Below are positions 7,682 through 15,766 of a stretch of 25,551 bases of DNA, piece after piece. The stretch comes from a virus, in IMG/VR virus record IMGVR_UViG_3300048929_000270, positions 1 to 25,551 of that record. One strand, given 5' to 3'. A program made the position numbers and the translations under genes. The notes under the pieces are model-generated. The model was not told where the DNA came from and made no database searches. It saw only the letters and a program-made list of their open reading frames with translations. Positions within the stretch are counted from its first letter, which is position 1. The number at the start of each line of letters is the position of its first letter.

Positions 7682-8241
7682 GTCAGGCATCCGATCTAGC
7701 CGCCGCAGCGCAGGCGCTTGCAGCGGCGCTGCTCGCGTCTGCGGTCGATCCGGCGGACGGCGTGCGGCTGCTATCGAACCTGGCCGATTTCAACCCGAAC
7801 TCGGTCACGTCGTCGTCGGTTGTCGGGACGTCGATGGCCACGATGCAGGACGCGTGCGGTGACGTTTTCCGGCGGGCCGCTGTTGTGGCGCTGTGCCGGG
7901 CGGCCGCGAATTACCAGCCTTCGTCGACGGTGGACGCGGTGAATCTCCGGAACACCGTCACGCAGCTGCTGGATGCGGAGATCCTTATCGCCGGCAATCA
8001 GGGCGAAGACAATACATTCACGGCTTTGCGTTCGCTGCGCGCCGCGGTTGTTCAGGATCTGCAGGAGCGCGCGGCCGGCTTGCCCGGCACGATAACGGTC
8101 ACCATTCCGTCGTCGCTGCCGGCGCCGGTGCTGGCGTTGCGTCTGTATCAGGATCCGACGCGCGCCGCAGAGCTCGTGACCGAATCGGACGCTCCGCATC
8201 CCGCTTTCCTCCCACCGGGATTTACTGCACTTTCCTCATGA
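7678..8241 (+). CDS. gpN C-terminal half as a separate gene
   Basis: A 187-residue protein matching the C-terminal part of gpN-type proteins: FRRAAVVALCRAAANYQ, then LLDAEI, SLRAAVVQDLQERAAGLPG, LPAPVLALRLYQDPTRAAEL and a final HPAFLPPG. Together with the preceding gene the total (about 451 residues) equals a normal gpN. It starts at ATG 7678 in an ATGA overlap with the N-terminal gene and ends in an ATGA overlap with the hub gene. Clean coupling on both sides suggests a stable functional split. Confidence 0.8.
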   Translation: MSQASDLAAAAQALAAALLASAVDPADGVRLLSNLADFNPNSVTSSSVVGTSMATMQDACGDVFRRAAVVALCRAAANYQPSSTVDAVNLRNTVTQLLDAEILIAGNQGEDNTFTALRSLRAAVVQDLQERAAGLPGTITVTIPSSLPAPVLALRLYQDPTRAAELVTESDAPHPAFLPPGFTALSS

Positions 8242-9311
8242 CCGTCTTCAGCAACGATCTCACGCTCGTCGCCGGCGGCCGCGAGCTCTCCGGCTGGACC
8301 AGCGTACGCGTGTCACGGGGCATCGAGCGATGCCCGTCGGATTTCGATATCGAGATGACCGAGAAGTACCCCGGCCAGCCGTTCGACATCACAGTGCAGC
8401 CCGGTGACGAGTGCCAGGTGCTGATCGGTGACGATCTGGTGATCACCGGTTACGTCGATCGCGTCTCGCCGGCGTACGACCCGCAGAACCACTCGATCCG
8501 GATCTCGGGACGCAGCAAGTGTCAGGATCTCGTTGACTGCGCGGCCGAGTGGCCGGGCGGCCAGATCCTCGCCTCATCGGCGCTCGTGATCGCGCAGAAG
8601 CTGGCTCAGATCTACGGGATCACCGTGAGCTCCACGGGCGACGTCGGGTCAGTGATCCCACAGTTCAACCTGCTGCTCGGCGAGACGGCCTACGACGTGA
8701 TCGAGCGCATCTGCAGGTACCGCGCATTGCTTCCCTACGATGCGCCGGACGGCAATCTCGTGCTCGGTGCGGTCGGCACGACGCAGGCCGCGAACGGATT
8801 TACCGAGGGCATCAACGTCGAGCGCGCGCGCGCCACGTTTTCGATGGACCAGCGCTTTTCCGAGTATGTCGCGTTCCTGCAGTCGGTCGATGTGTTCACG
8901 GACACAGGGAACGGCGGCAACCTGCTCGGCATCGCCAATGACCAAGGCGTCACGCGGCACCGGCGGCGCGTGATCATCGCCGAGGCTGGCGGCGGTGGTC
9001 AGGACGTCGCGAAGCAGCGCGCGAACTGGGAAGCGGCGCGGCGATACGGCCGCGGCTATTGCGTGACGCTGAGCACCGACAGCTGGCGCGATGTGTCGGG
9101 AGTGCTGTACACGCCGAACACGCTGGTGCCGCTCGAGCTTCCCACGCTGAAGGTGACGGGCAAGACGTGGGTGATTGGCGATGTGACCTACGCGCGCGGC
9201 GACGCGGGAACGCGCGCGCAGCTCGTGATCATGCCACCTGAAGCGTTCAATCCCGAACCGATTCTGCTGCAACCGTTTCAGGCCGATGTTCCTGCTGGGG
9301 TGCCTCAATGA
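8238..9311 (+). CDS. Baseplate hub protein, Mu gpP / P2 gpD-like
   Basis: A 357-residue protein starting TVFSNDLTLVAGGRELSGWT, followed by GIERCPSDFDIEMTEKYPGQ, then a DDLVITGYVDRVSP turn and the ISGRSKCQDLVDCAAEWPGG segment characteristic of late control D / gpP hub proteins. These form the trimeric hub that joins tube to spike. The open frame extends further upstream but is shadow coding over gpN. ATG 8238 is chosen because it overlaps the gpN C-terminal stop (ATGA). It overlaps the spike gene by four bases. Confidence 0.9.
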   Translation: MTVFSNDLTLVAGGRELSGWTSVRVSRGIERCPSDFDIEMTEKYPGQPFDITVQPGDECQVLIGDDLVITGYVDRVSPAYDPQNHSIRISGRSKCQDLVDCAAEWPGGQILASSALVIAQKLAQIYGITVSSTGDVGSVIPQFNLLLGETAYDVIERICRYRALLPYDAPDGNLVLGAVGTTQAANGFTEGINVERARATFSMDQRFSEYVAFLQSVDVFTDTGNGGNLLGIANDQGVTRHRRRVIIAEAGGGGQDVAKQRANWEAARRYGRGYCVTLSTDSWRDVSGVLYTPNTLVPLELPTLKVTGKTWVIGDVTYARGDAGTRAQLVIMPPEAFNPEPILLQPFQADVPAGVPQ

Positions 9312-9898
9312 ACGATTACGGCGAGCGCCGCTATCTGCAAACGATGATGATCGTGCGCCGCGGGAAGATCTCCCTCGTCGACGACAGCGGGGCGATCCAG
9401 AAGGTCCAGCTGCCGCCGAGCGGCCTCGAGACGCGCGACAACCTGCCGCGCATGGTCGAGTACGGTCTGACATCGAACCCGCCGGAAGGCACGGACACGG
9501 TAATCGCAAATATCGGCGGCGATCCGTCGAATGGGACGGTCGTCGGCACGAATCATCAGGGCACGCGTCCGACTGGACTGCAGACCGGTGAAACGATGCT
9601 CTACAACGGTCCCGAGGGCACGAGCCTCTATCTGGCCAATGGCGAGATCACGCTCAATGCCAACGGTCAGCCTGTGAACGTGAATGGGGCGACGATCGTG
9701 ACGATCACAGCCGCGTCCGAAGTGGTGATGGATACGCCATTGCTGAAGGTGAAGGGCGACATCCTCGATAACTACGAAACGAACGCGGTGACCGCGAAGC
9801 AGCAGCGCGACGACTATGACTCTCATGGTCATCCGGTGGTCAACGTGCAGACCGGGGGCGCCACGATCACCACTGGAACACCGACGGTGCCTGAATGA
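9308..9898 (+). CDS. Baseplate spike protein (Mu gp45 / gpV family)
   Basis: A 196-residue protein with the N-terminal IVRRGKISLVDDSGAIQKVQ of gp45 proteins, an OB-fold region through GTVVGTNHQGTRPTG, a Gly/Asn-rich beta-helix (LYLANGEITLNANGQPVNVN) and a C-terminal apex. The apex contains His173-Gly-His175; paired histidines at this place in P2 and phi92 spikes bind an iron ion that stiffens the tip, and the same is inferred here. It pierces the outer membrane. ATGA overlaps occur at both ends. Confidence 0.88.
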   Translation: MNDYGERRYLQTMMIVRRGKISLVDDSGAIQKVQLPPSGLETRDNLPRMVEYGLTSNPPEGTDTVIANIGGDPSNGTVVGTNHQGTRPTGLQTGETMLYNGPEGTSLYLANGEITLNANGQPVNVNGATIVTITAASEVVMDTPLLKVKGDILDNYETNAVTAKQQRDDYDSHGHPVVNVQTGGATITTGTPTVPE

Positions 9899-11220
9899 GT
9901 GACACGACAACAGTTTGGGATCCGGTCAACGCACGAGGCGACTGGGTGCTTGAAACGCCGAGTGTTGAACAGGCTCTCGTGCAGACAACCACGCCGCAGC
10001 AGTTTGGTCTCGGCGACGGCAGTAGCCTGAACTTCTGGCTGACGCCGGTCGGACAGATCATTAGCGGTCTCGTCGCGCAGATCTACCGCACAGACTGGCA
10101 GGGACAGCAGTTGCTGTATCCGACGCCGCGCACGAACGGCCTTGTGTCCACGCAGACGTTCGGAAACAGCCCTTGGGTCAATAGCGGGGCCACAGTCGCC
10201 GATAACGCCACGGTCGCGCCAGACGGAACGACAACTGCAGCGCATATTGCAGATGCGAGCGCAGCATCGGGTTCGAAAAATGTTTCGCAGAGTGGACTAT
10301 CCACGATTTCTGCTAATGCTGAGTCCACATCTTCGATTTTCGCGCAGGCGGCCGAATATAATTTTTTGTTGATGCGCAGCATCGCTGTCGGAGTAGGCGG
10401 CGGCGATTATTACTATGCTCTCTTCGATCTTGTGAACGGAGATGTGAGCGCATTCAGCAATGTCGGTGCGGCTGCGGGTGCATCCGCTCAAATTGGAGCG
10501 TTGCCGAATGGGTGGTTTCGGTGCGCTGTAAGCGGCATCGCGAGTACCAGTCCTTCCGCAGTCAACGTGCAAACTCTGGTCGCTGCACAACCGACAAATT
10601 CGAATGCGAACGTGCGCACCGGCACCCCGGGAAGTGGCTGCTACGTTTGGGGCGCCCAGCTCGAAGCCGGCTCGTCCACCTCGTATATCGCAGCCGGTGC
10701 AACGCCGGCAACTATCACAGACTATGTGCTCGCCGCGAATGGCGTCGTCACGTTGTCATTGCCGCCAGCGCTGAATGCGGCCCTGTCGTGGAGCGGTCAG
10801 TACTTCGTCAACGACTTCACGCCCGGCGGCTTTCTGCAGACCGGCAGCGATCTCGAGACCGTGTACCTCATCAGCATGTTCACGGACCGTTCGGCGCAGT
10901 CGGGGGATGTGATCCCGGATGGCACAAACGACCGCCGCGGCTGGATCGGCGATGCTGGTGCGCAGTATCCGATTGGATCGCGTCTGTGGCTTCTCTCGCG
11001 CGCGGCCAAGAGTCAGCAGACGATGAACCGCGCTCGAGCGTATGTGACCGAGGCCGTCCAATGGCTGCTTGACGATGGCGTTGTGGCGAAGCACGACATT
11101 ATGCTCGCGTGGATCCAGTCAGCGCCTGGAACGTGGGGGATCGGTATCTGGATTCAGGCCTATCGGCCTGATGGGACGAGGTATCCGCAGTTCAACTGGG
11201 TATGGGGCGAGTTCCAATAA
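9895..11220 (+). CDS. Baseplate wedge protein gp46 with nested domain insertion
   Basis: A 441-residue protein about three times the usual gp46 size. Residues 1-20 (TVWDPVNARGDWVL) and 314-441 (TGSDLETVYLISMFTDRSAQ, GSRLWLLSRAAKSQQTMNRA, EAVQWLLDDGVVAKH) together form a complete Mu gp46. Inserted between them are residues 35-80 and 270-310, which resemble the halves of a DUF2460-type tail domain (IYRTDWQGQQLLYPTPRTN and TITDYVLAANGVVTL with WSGQYFV). Within that lies residues 81-268, a jelly-roll-like module ending CYVWGAQLEAGSSTSYI that often appears in phage adhesins. Its codons are visibly more AT-rich than the neighbours. The wedge links hub to baseplate periphery; the insert may bind glycans. 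The stop overlaps the next start (TAATG). Confidence 0.8.
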   Translation: MSDTTTVWDPVNARGDWVLETPSVEQALVQTTTPQQFGLGDGSSLNFWLTPVGQIISGLVAQIYRTDWQGQQLLYPTPRTNGLVSTQTFGNSPWVNSGATVADNATVAPDGTTTAAHIADASAASGSKNVSQSGLSTISANAESTSSIFAQAAEYNFLLMRSIAVGVGGGDYYYALFDLVNGDVSAFSNVGAAAGASAQIGALPNGWFRCAVSGIASTSPSAVNVQTLVAAQPTNSNANVRTGTPGSGCYVWGAQLEAGSSTSYIAAGATPATITDYVLAANGVVTLSLPPALNAALSWSGQYFVNDFTPGGFLQTGSDLETVYLISMFTDRSAQSGDVIPDGTNDRRGWIGDAGAQYPIGSRLWLLSRAAKSQQTMNRARAYVTEAVQWLLDDGVVAKHDIMLAWIQSAPGTWGIGIWIQAYRPDGTRYPQFNWVWGEFQ

Positions 11221-12356
11221 TGCCTTTCTCACGACCGACACTATCGCAACTGCTTACGCAGGTGCAGCAGGACATCGCTGCCGGACTACCGGGCTCCGAT
11301 CCGTTGCTGCGCTTCAGTAACCTCAATATCACGGGCGTCGCGCTCGCGAATCTGATTAACCTCGTCTATGGGTACCTAGACTGGATCTCGAAGCAGTCGG
11401 TGCCGATCACCTCGAGCGACGAATTTCTCGCGATGTGGGCGGCGCTGAAGAACGTGTTTCAGAAGGCTGCAGCGCAGGCCACCGGCACCGTCACATTTCC
11501 CGGAACCAATGGCATCGACTTGCCCGACGGTACGCCGATCACACGCAACGATGGCGTCGAATACATGACCACCGCGGACGCCACGGTCAGCGGTGGAGTG
11601 GTCACGGCGCCGGCGATCTGCAACGCCGACCCGACCGGGCAGACCGGCGCCTTCGGCAATTGCGATGCGGACACGACCTTCACGCTTGCCACTGCGATCG
11701 ACGGTATCCAATCGAATGGCACGGCCGCTACGGACTTCACCGGCGGCGCCGACGTCGAGACGCAGGACGATCTCATGACGCGCATGCTGCAGGCATATCA
11801 GAACGTGCCGCAGGGCGGCGATGCCCAAGACTATGTGACATGGGCACTCGCGGTCGCGGGAGTTACGCGGGCCTGGTGCAATCCGAATGGATTCGGTGCG
11901 GGAACCGTCGTCGTCTATTCGATGTTCGACGGCTCTGAATCTTCGCATGGCGGATTTCCACAAGGAACGAACGGTGTCGCTGCCGGTGAGTCTCGTAGTC
12001 CCACAGTGGCAACGGGCGATCAGCTCGCCGTCGCGAATGAGATTTTCGCACTGCAGCCGGTGACGGCATTGGTATTTTCATGTGCGCCAACGCCCAACCC
12101 GATCAACTTCGCTTTCACGGGCACCGCGGGATGGAGCGCGGCGACCAAGGCGGCCGTACAGACCGCGATATCGAGCGTGTTCCTGCAATACGGCGCACCG
12201 GTGACTAATGTGATTCCGGTAGTCGATCTCTCGCTGATCGAATCGGAAATCGCGTCGATTTCGGGCACCGGCGGCTTTGTCATGACGTCGCCGGCGGTCA
12301 ATATTCCCAACGTGGTCGGGAAGATGCCGACCATTGGCACGATCAATTACACGTGA
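11220..12356 (+). CDS. Baseplate wedge protein J (Mu gp47 family)
   Basis: A 378-residue baseplate J family protein. It begins PFSRPTLSQLLTQVQQDI, has YGYLDWISKQSVPITSSDEF, a central ATGTVTFPGTNGIDLPDGT beta segment, and TDFTGGADVETQDDLMTRML followed by the DAQDYVTWALAVAGVTRAWC stretch conserved in the family. It forms the outer wedge of the baseplate. ATG 11220 shares bases with the gp46 stop codon (TAATG) and gives the standard family N-terminus. An ATG 18 bases upstream would add six residues not typical of the family. It overlaps gp48 by GTGA. Confidence 0.92.
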   Translation: MPFSRPTLSQLLTQVQQDIAAGLPGSDPLLRFSNLNITGVALANLINLVYGYLDWISKQSVPITSSDEFLAMWAALKNVFQKAAAQATGTVTFPGTNGIDLPDGTPITRNDGVEYMTTADATVSGGVVTAPAICNADPTGQTGAFGNCDADTTFTLATAIDGIQSNGTAATDFTGGADVETQDDLMTRMLQAYQNVPQGGDAQDYVTWALAVAGVTRAWCNPNGFGAGTVVVYSMFDGSESSHGGFPQGTNGVAAGESRSPTVATGDQLAVANEIFALQPVTALVFSCAPTPNPINFAFTGTAGWSAATKAAVQTAISSVFLQYGAPVTNVIPVVDLSLIESEIASISGTGGFVMTSPAVNIPNVVGKMPTIGTINYT

Positions 12357-13009
12357 CGTCAATGAACGGTACACCTTCCTTTCAGGCGACTGATTTCCTC
12401 GTCGCGCTGCAGGCGTGCATGCCGCGCGGCCGCGTCTGGCCGACGGATCTGGATGCTGTTCAGTCGCAGGTGCTACAGGGCCTGGCCGTGCCATTCCAGC
12501 AGCACAACGATCGAGCGAACTACCTGCTCGTCGACGCATTCCCAGCAACAACGGAAGAGCTTTTGCCGGAATGGGAGGCGACGTTGGGCTTGCCGGATCC
12601 CTGCGCAGGTCCGCAACCGACGATCGCCGCGCGTCAGGCGCAGGTGCTCGCACGCTTTGCCGGCGCTGGTGGTCAGTCCGTTGCGTACTTCATCGACTAC
12701 GCAGAGAAACTGGGCTTTACGGTCAGCGTCACGCAATACACGCCATTCAGGATGGGGCAGCAGGGAATGGGTGACCAGCTCGGAAGTGACGATTGGGCAT
12801 TCACGTGGGAAGTCAATGCCCCGCTCGCTTCGATTATCCCTTTTCTAATGGGACAGTCGGCGATGGGTGACGCGCTCCAAACGTGGAATAACGCGGTGCT
12901 CGAGTGCGAACTAAACGAGATCAAGCCGGCCCACACAATTCTGCTTTTCAGTTACGGCCTTGGAAACTTGGACAGCAATTTCATTCTCGACGAATCAACT
13001 CTCGCATAA
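12353..13009 (+). CDS. Tail protein DUF2313 / Mu gp48 (gpI-like)
   Basis: A 218-residue protein with the DUF2313 layout: LVALQACMPRGRVWPTDLD at the start, then TEELLPEWEATLGLPDPCAG, RQAQVLARFAGAGGQS and a C-terminal WNNAVLECELNEIKPAHTIL. Two imperfect repeats, FRMGQQGMGDQL and FLMGQSAMGDAL, are part of the family pattern. It links baseplate wedge to fibres. The start is GTG 12353 overlapping the gp47 stop; ATG 12362 would remove three residues. Confidence 0.88.
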   Translation: MTSMNGTPSFQATDFLVALQACMPRGRVWPTDLDAVQSQVLQGLAVPFQQHNDRANYLLVDAFPATTEELLPEWEATLGLPDPCAGPQPTIAARQAQVLARFAGAGGQSVAYFIDYAEKLGFTVSVTQYTPFRMGQQGMGDQLGSDDWAFTWEVNAPLASIIPFLMGQSAMGDALQTWNNAVLECELNEIKPAHTILLFSYGLGNLDSNFILDESTLA

Positions 13010-13018
13010 CTCCCGACT

Positions 13019-14410
13019 ATGAACATCCAATCTCTCGCGCGCCGGCTGGCGTGCGCGGTGCTGCTCACCTGTGCTTCAGCGGCGTCCCATGCTCAGTTTG
13101 TATCCGGGGAGCTTTTGACGGCCAGCGCGCTCAATGCTGCGCTCGCGTCGCCTACCATCACCAACGGCACAATCACAGGTCTGACGGCGCCGTTGCCAGT
13201 CGCTCTAGGAGGTACCGGCCACACGAGCCTTGCGGGCCTTATCACACTGTCCGATATAGCCGCGCAGGCGACCGACACGGTGCTTGCGAACGTGACTGGT
13301 TCCAATCATTCCCCGTCCGCTTTCTCGATGCCGAGCTGCAGTACGTCCAGCAGCGCGCTGCAGTACACGAGCGGAACCGGTTTCTCGTGCTATTCAAATG
13401 CGGCTTCAACGGCAATCTCCAATTCGTTCACGGCGAATCAGTCTATTGCGACGAGTGGCGCCGCTCTTACGTTGAACGATACAAGCGGCAGTGCGCAATC
13501 GCGCGTCAATCTGATAAACAGCAGCGTCAATACGTGGGGCTTGGTAAATCAAAGCTCGAGCAATACCTTTACTTTAAGCCGCTATGTTTCTGGCACGCTG
13601 ACTGACACACCCATCGTTGTCGCTAACGCCACAGGGTTGGTAACCATGGCAGATGGCGCAACTTTCGGCGCAGGAGCTTCACTTTCCTACAGCACTCCCG
13701 CGTTGATTATTAACGACACAAGCGGCGCTAACGCGGCCACGGTCGCCTATCAGTCCGGGGGCTCCAATATTTGGCTACTTCAGGCCCAAGCCGGGGCGAA
13801 TGGAAACTTTGTCGTTCGCAGATATTCGCCAGCGGGAACCTCTGTTGACATACCTCTTTCAATCTCAAATACGACAGGAGTTGTCAGTGCGCCCGACGGT
13901 CTCTCGTCGAGCGGTCCAATCACCCCGGATCAGGTCGTTGGCATTGTTGGGACGACAACCAACAACAATGCGCAGGTAGGGAGCGTTGGGCAATACCTCT
14001 GCGCACAGGTGACGAACGGCGGCTCGCCGAGCGGTTGCACGACGAATTCGAGCACCCCAGTGTCTCTTACGAACGGAACGGCGGCGAACGTCACGAGCAT
14101 TTCGCTGGGTGCCGGCGATTGGGATGTCCGTGGAGAGATTGCGACGGCCCCGGGCGCTACCACGACGATCAGCACAGTATCGGGATGGATCAGCACGGCC
14201 TCGGCAACCATTCCTACGGGTGCGTCGCAGGGAATACCGTGGGTGTTTCTTTCGCTCCCGTTCACAGCGGGACAGGGCACTGCGCTGTCGCTCGCTCCAG
14301 TACGCCTAAGCCTGTCGACGGCGACGACCGTCTATCTAAGCGCGTTTGCAGGTTTTGGCACTTCCACGATGGGCGCATTCGGCTGGATATCCGCGCGACG
14401 CGTGCGGTGA
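13019..14410 (+). CDS. Fibre-like protein with apparent Sec signal peptide
   Basis: A 463-residue Ser/Thr/Ala-rich protein. The N-terminus MNIQSLARRLACAVLLTCAS has two-Arg n-region, hydrophobic core and a cleavage site after Ala25 (SHA before Gln26), like an exported protein. Next come FVSGELLTASALNAALASPT and LPVALGGTGHTSLAGLITL, common in Burkholderia phage fibres, a Cys pair region (MPSCSTS, GFSCYS), two roughly 65-residue repeats (148-213 and 228-294), and a beta-rich end (YLCAQVTNGG to FGWISARRVR) resembling receptor-binding tips. It is nine bases after gp48 and before another fibre gene, so a receptor-binding role is likely. A signal peptide on a virion protein is unusual. Alternatively it acts as a secreted or surface lysogeny factor. 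Confidence 0.65.
   Translation: MNIQSLARRLACAVLLTCASAASHAQFVSGELLTASALNAALASPTITNGTITGLTAPLPVALGGTGHTSLAGLITLSDIAAQATDTVLANVTGSNHSPSAFSMPSCSTSSSALQYTSGTGFSCYSNAASTAISNSFTANQSIATSGAALTLNDTSGSAQSRVNLINSSVNTWGLVNQSSSNTFTLSRYVSGTLTDTPIVVANATGLVTMADGATFGAGASLSYSTPALIINDTSGANAATVAYQSGGSNIWLLQAQAGANGNFVVRRYSPAGTSVDIPLSISNTTGVVSAPDGLSSSGPITPDQVVGIVGTTTNNNAQVGSVGQYLCAQVTNGGSPSGCTTNSSTPVSLTNGTAANVTSISLGAGDWDVRGEIATAPGATTTISTVSGWISTASATIPTGASQGIPWVFLSLPFTAGQGTALSLAPVRLSLSTATTVYLSAFAGFGTSTMGAFGWISARRVR
13460..13900 (+). repeat. Two degenerate ~65-residue repeats within the fibre-like gene
   Basis: The first copy spans residues 148-213 (13460-13657) and the second 228-294 (13700-13900). Aligned landmarks are ALTLNDTSG / ALIINDTSG, NTWGLVNQ / NIWLLQAQ, TFTLSRYVSGT / NFVVRRYSPAGT, DTPIVVANATG / DIPLSISNTTG and TMADG / SAPDG. 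The DNA has diverged, so this is an old duplication of a structural unit. Confidence 0.7.
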
Positions 14411-14440
14411 TCGCCATCGATAACTGACGATTGTTTCCGG

Positions 14441-14466
14441 GCCCGCCGTGCGCGGGCTTCTGTCTT
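14441..14466 (+). terminator. Weak terminator-like hairpin before the second fibre gene
   Basis: GCCCGC (14441-14446) pairs with GCGGGC (14452-14457) with a 5-base loop, followed by TTCTGTCTTT, a broken T-run. The Shine-Dalgarno CTGGAG of the next gene follows at 14468. Same placement as the hairpins before the capsid and tube genes. Confidence 0.45.
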
Positions 14467-14478
14467 TCTGGAGCCTTC

Positions 14479-15258
14479 ATGTATCAATACGACGACTCGA
14501 CTGCGGTCTCCACGCTTCCGACACCCGCTGCACCTGGAACAGCGGGATACTTTACTGACGGCAACCCGGCATCGGGAGCGCCAGCAACCAGACTGCGTAG
14601 CGACTTCATGAACATGATCATGATGGAGCTGCTGAACGTGGCGACGGCGGGTGGGCAGACGCCCAGCAAGTCCACCTACAATCAGGTGCTCACAGCGATC
14701 CAGTCGATGATTGGGGCATTCCCGGCTGCGATCAACAACACCGGCGCGGCATCGGATATTGCATTGTCCGTTGGGCAGTCGGCGTATGTCGACTTTTCTG
14801 CGGCCACTTCGGTCCCGCTTCATATTGCATGTGGAGACAAGCAATCATATGAGATGGAGATGCGTTGTGTAGGAAATACGGGCTCGACTTCAGGTACAAC
14901 CCTAAACCCCAACAATACAACTCACACGAACTTTTTCGTGTGGGGGCAGGTGTACAACCTCTCGACTGCCCCTGAGGCTAACGGCGGATTCTTGAACGGC
15001 TTTACCATTGCGGGCTCTGATATCCGCTACCGAAAACTGTTCATTTCTACCACGACGATAAGCAAAACCGTCATTTCAACAGGCTACTCGTATCTATCCA
15101 GTAGCCAAGGACCGGCCGCTGACACCATAGGATCGTCGTGGCAGGCATCGGCAAATAGCAACACGATTTCGGATACGACGACTGCCTGGACATCGTTGGG
15201 TACGATTGCGTTTCCCGTTGCAGCAACCGGCAGGCTTGTCATTCGACGTGCTTCCTGA
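14479..15258 (+). CDS. Tail fibre protein
   Basis: A 259-residue protein. The first 80 residues (YFTDGNPASGAPATRLRSDF, NMIMMELLNVATAGGQTPSK, TYNQVLTAIQSM) form the N-terminal attachment domain found in many Burkholderia phage tail fibres. The remaining 180 residues are beta-rich, ending AFPVAATGRLVIRRAS, and likely form the receptor-binding part. ATG 14479 is chosen because CTGGAG lies five bases upstream and the family N-terminus starts here. A longer in-frame start at 14431 would run back through the hairpin. It is 13 bases before the DUF4376 gene. Confidence 0.75.
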   Translation: MYQYDDSTAVSTLPTPAAPGTAGYFTDGNPASGAPATRLRSDFMNMIMMELLNVATAGGQTPSKSTYNQVLTAIQSMIGAFPAAINNTGAASDIALSVGQSAYVDFSAATSVPLHIACGDKQSYEMEMRCVGNTGSTSGTTLNPNNTTHTNFFVWGQVYNLSTAPEANGGFLNGFTIAGSDIRYRKLFISTTTISKTVISTGYSYLSSSQGPAADTIGSSWQASANSNTISDTTTAWTSLGTIAFPVAATGRLVIRRAS

Positions 15259-15271
15259 GGAAAATCCCAGC

Positions 15272-15757
15272 ATGAACTTCTACAAACTGCCGAGCGGCGA
15301 GGTGGCCGGGTTTGACACGCCCGAAGAGGCGCCCGAAGGCGCGACCGAGATCACCGAAACCGAATTTTCACAGATTGCGACAGCCACGGTATTGACGCTC
15401 GAGCAGGTACAGGCCACACAGATCGCCGCGCTGACCGCAAGCTACGCTGCTGCTATCCAGCAACCGGTGAGCTACACGAGCAAGGGCGGCATCACGAAGA
15501 CCTATCAGGCGAGCACTGCGAGCGTCGACAATCTGACTCAGATGCTGCTTGCCTTTCAGGCGTCGCAGACGGTTCCGGAGGGTTTCTACTGGGTGAGCGA
15601 AGACAACACGCAAGTGTCGTTCACCTACGCGGACATGCAGGCGCTGGCGAACGCGCTTGGCACGCAGGGAGCGGCGATGTTCGTCCAGTTGCAGACGCTG
15701 AAGGGGCAGGTGAATGCAGCGACGGACGTCGCTGCGGTTCAGGCTGTCGTTTGGTGA
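15272..15757 (+). CDS. DUF4376 protein, probable tail fibre accessory
   Basis: A 161-residue protein. The N-terminal 45 residues (MNFYKLPSGEVAGFDTPEEA) are a short leader domain. The rest is a DUF4376 domain with YTSKGGITKTYQASTASVDN, LLAFQASQTVPEGFYWVSED, NTQVSFTYADMQALANALG and a terminal VNAATDVAAVQAVVW. The domain is typical of genes next to phage tail fibres and is thought to assist fibre assembly or form part of the fibre; this is inference from position. Start ATG 15272 follows GAGG about ten bases upstream; an earlier in-frame start lies inside the fibre gene. The stop faces a minus-strand gene nine bases away. Confidence 0.8.
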   Translation: MNFYKLPSGEVAGFDTPEEAPEGATEITETEFSQIATATVLTLEQVQATQIAALTASYAAAIQQPVSYTSKGGITKTYQASTASVDNLTQMLLAFQASQTVPEGFYWVSEDNTQVSFTYADMQALANALGTQGAAMFVQLQTLKGQVNAATDVAAVQAVVW

Positions 15758-15766
15758 GACGACCTC

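Noticed and set aside
7893-8237. N-terminal extension of the hub protein frame
   Set aside because: Overlaps the gpN C-terminal gene in another frame and reads Arg-rich; ATG 8238 is coupled and family-like.
8649-9509. 286-residue minus-strand ORF opposite the hub gene
   Set aside because: No recognisable motif; antisense shadow of the gpP-like gene.
13019-15258. Diversity-generating retroelement acting on the fibre genes
   Set aside because: No reverse transcriptase, template repeat or adenine-rich variable repeat was seen in the window.
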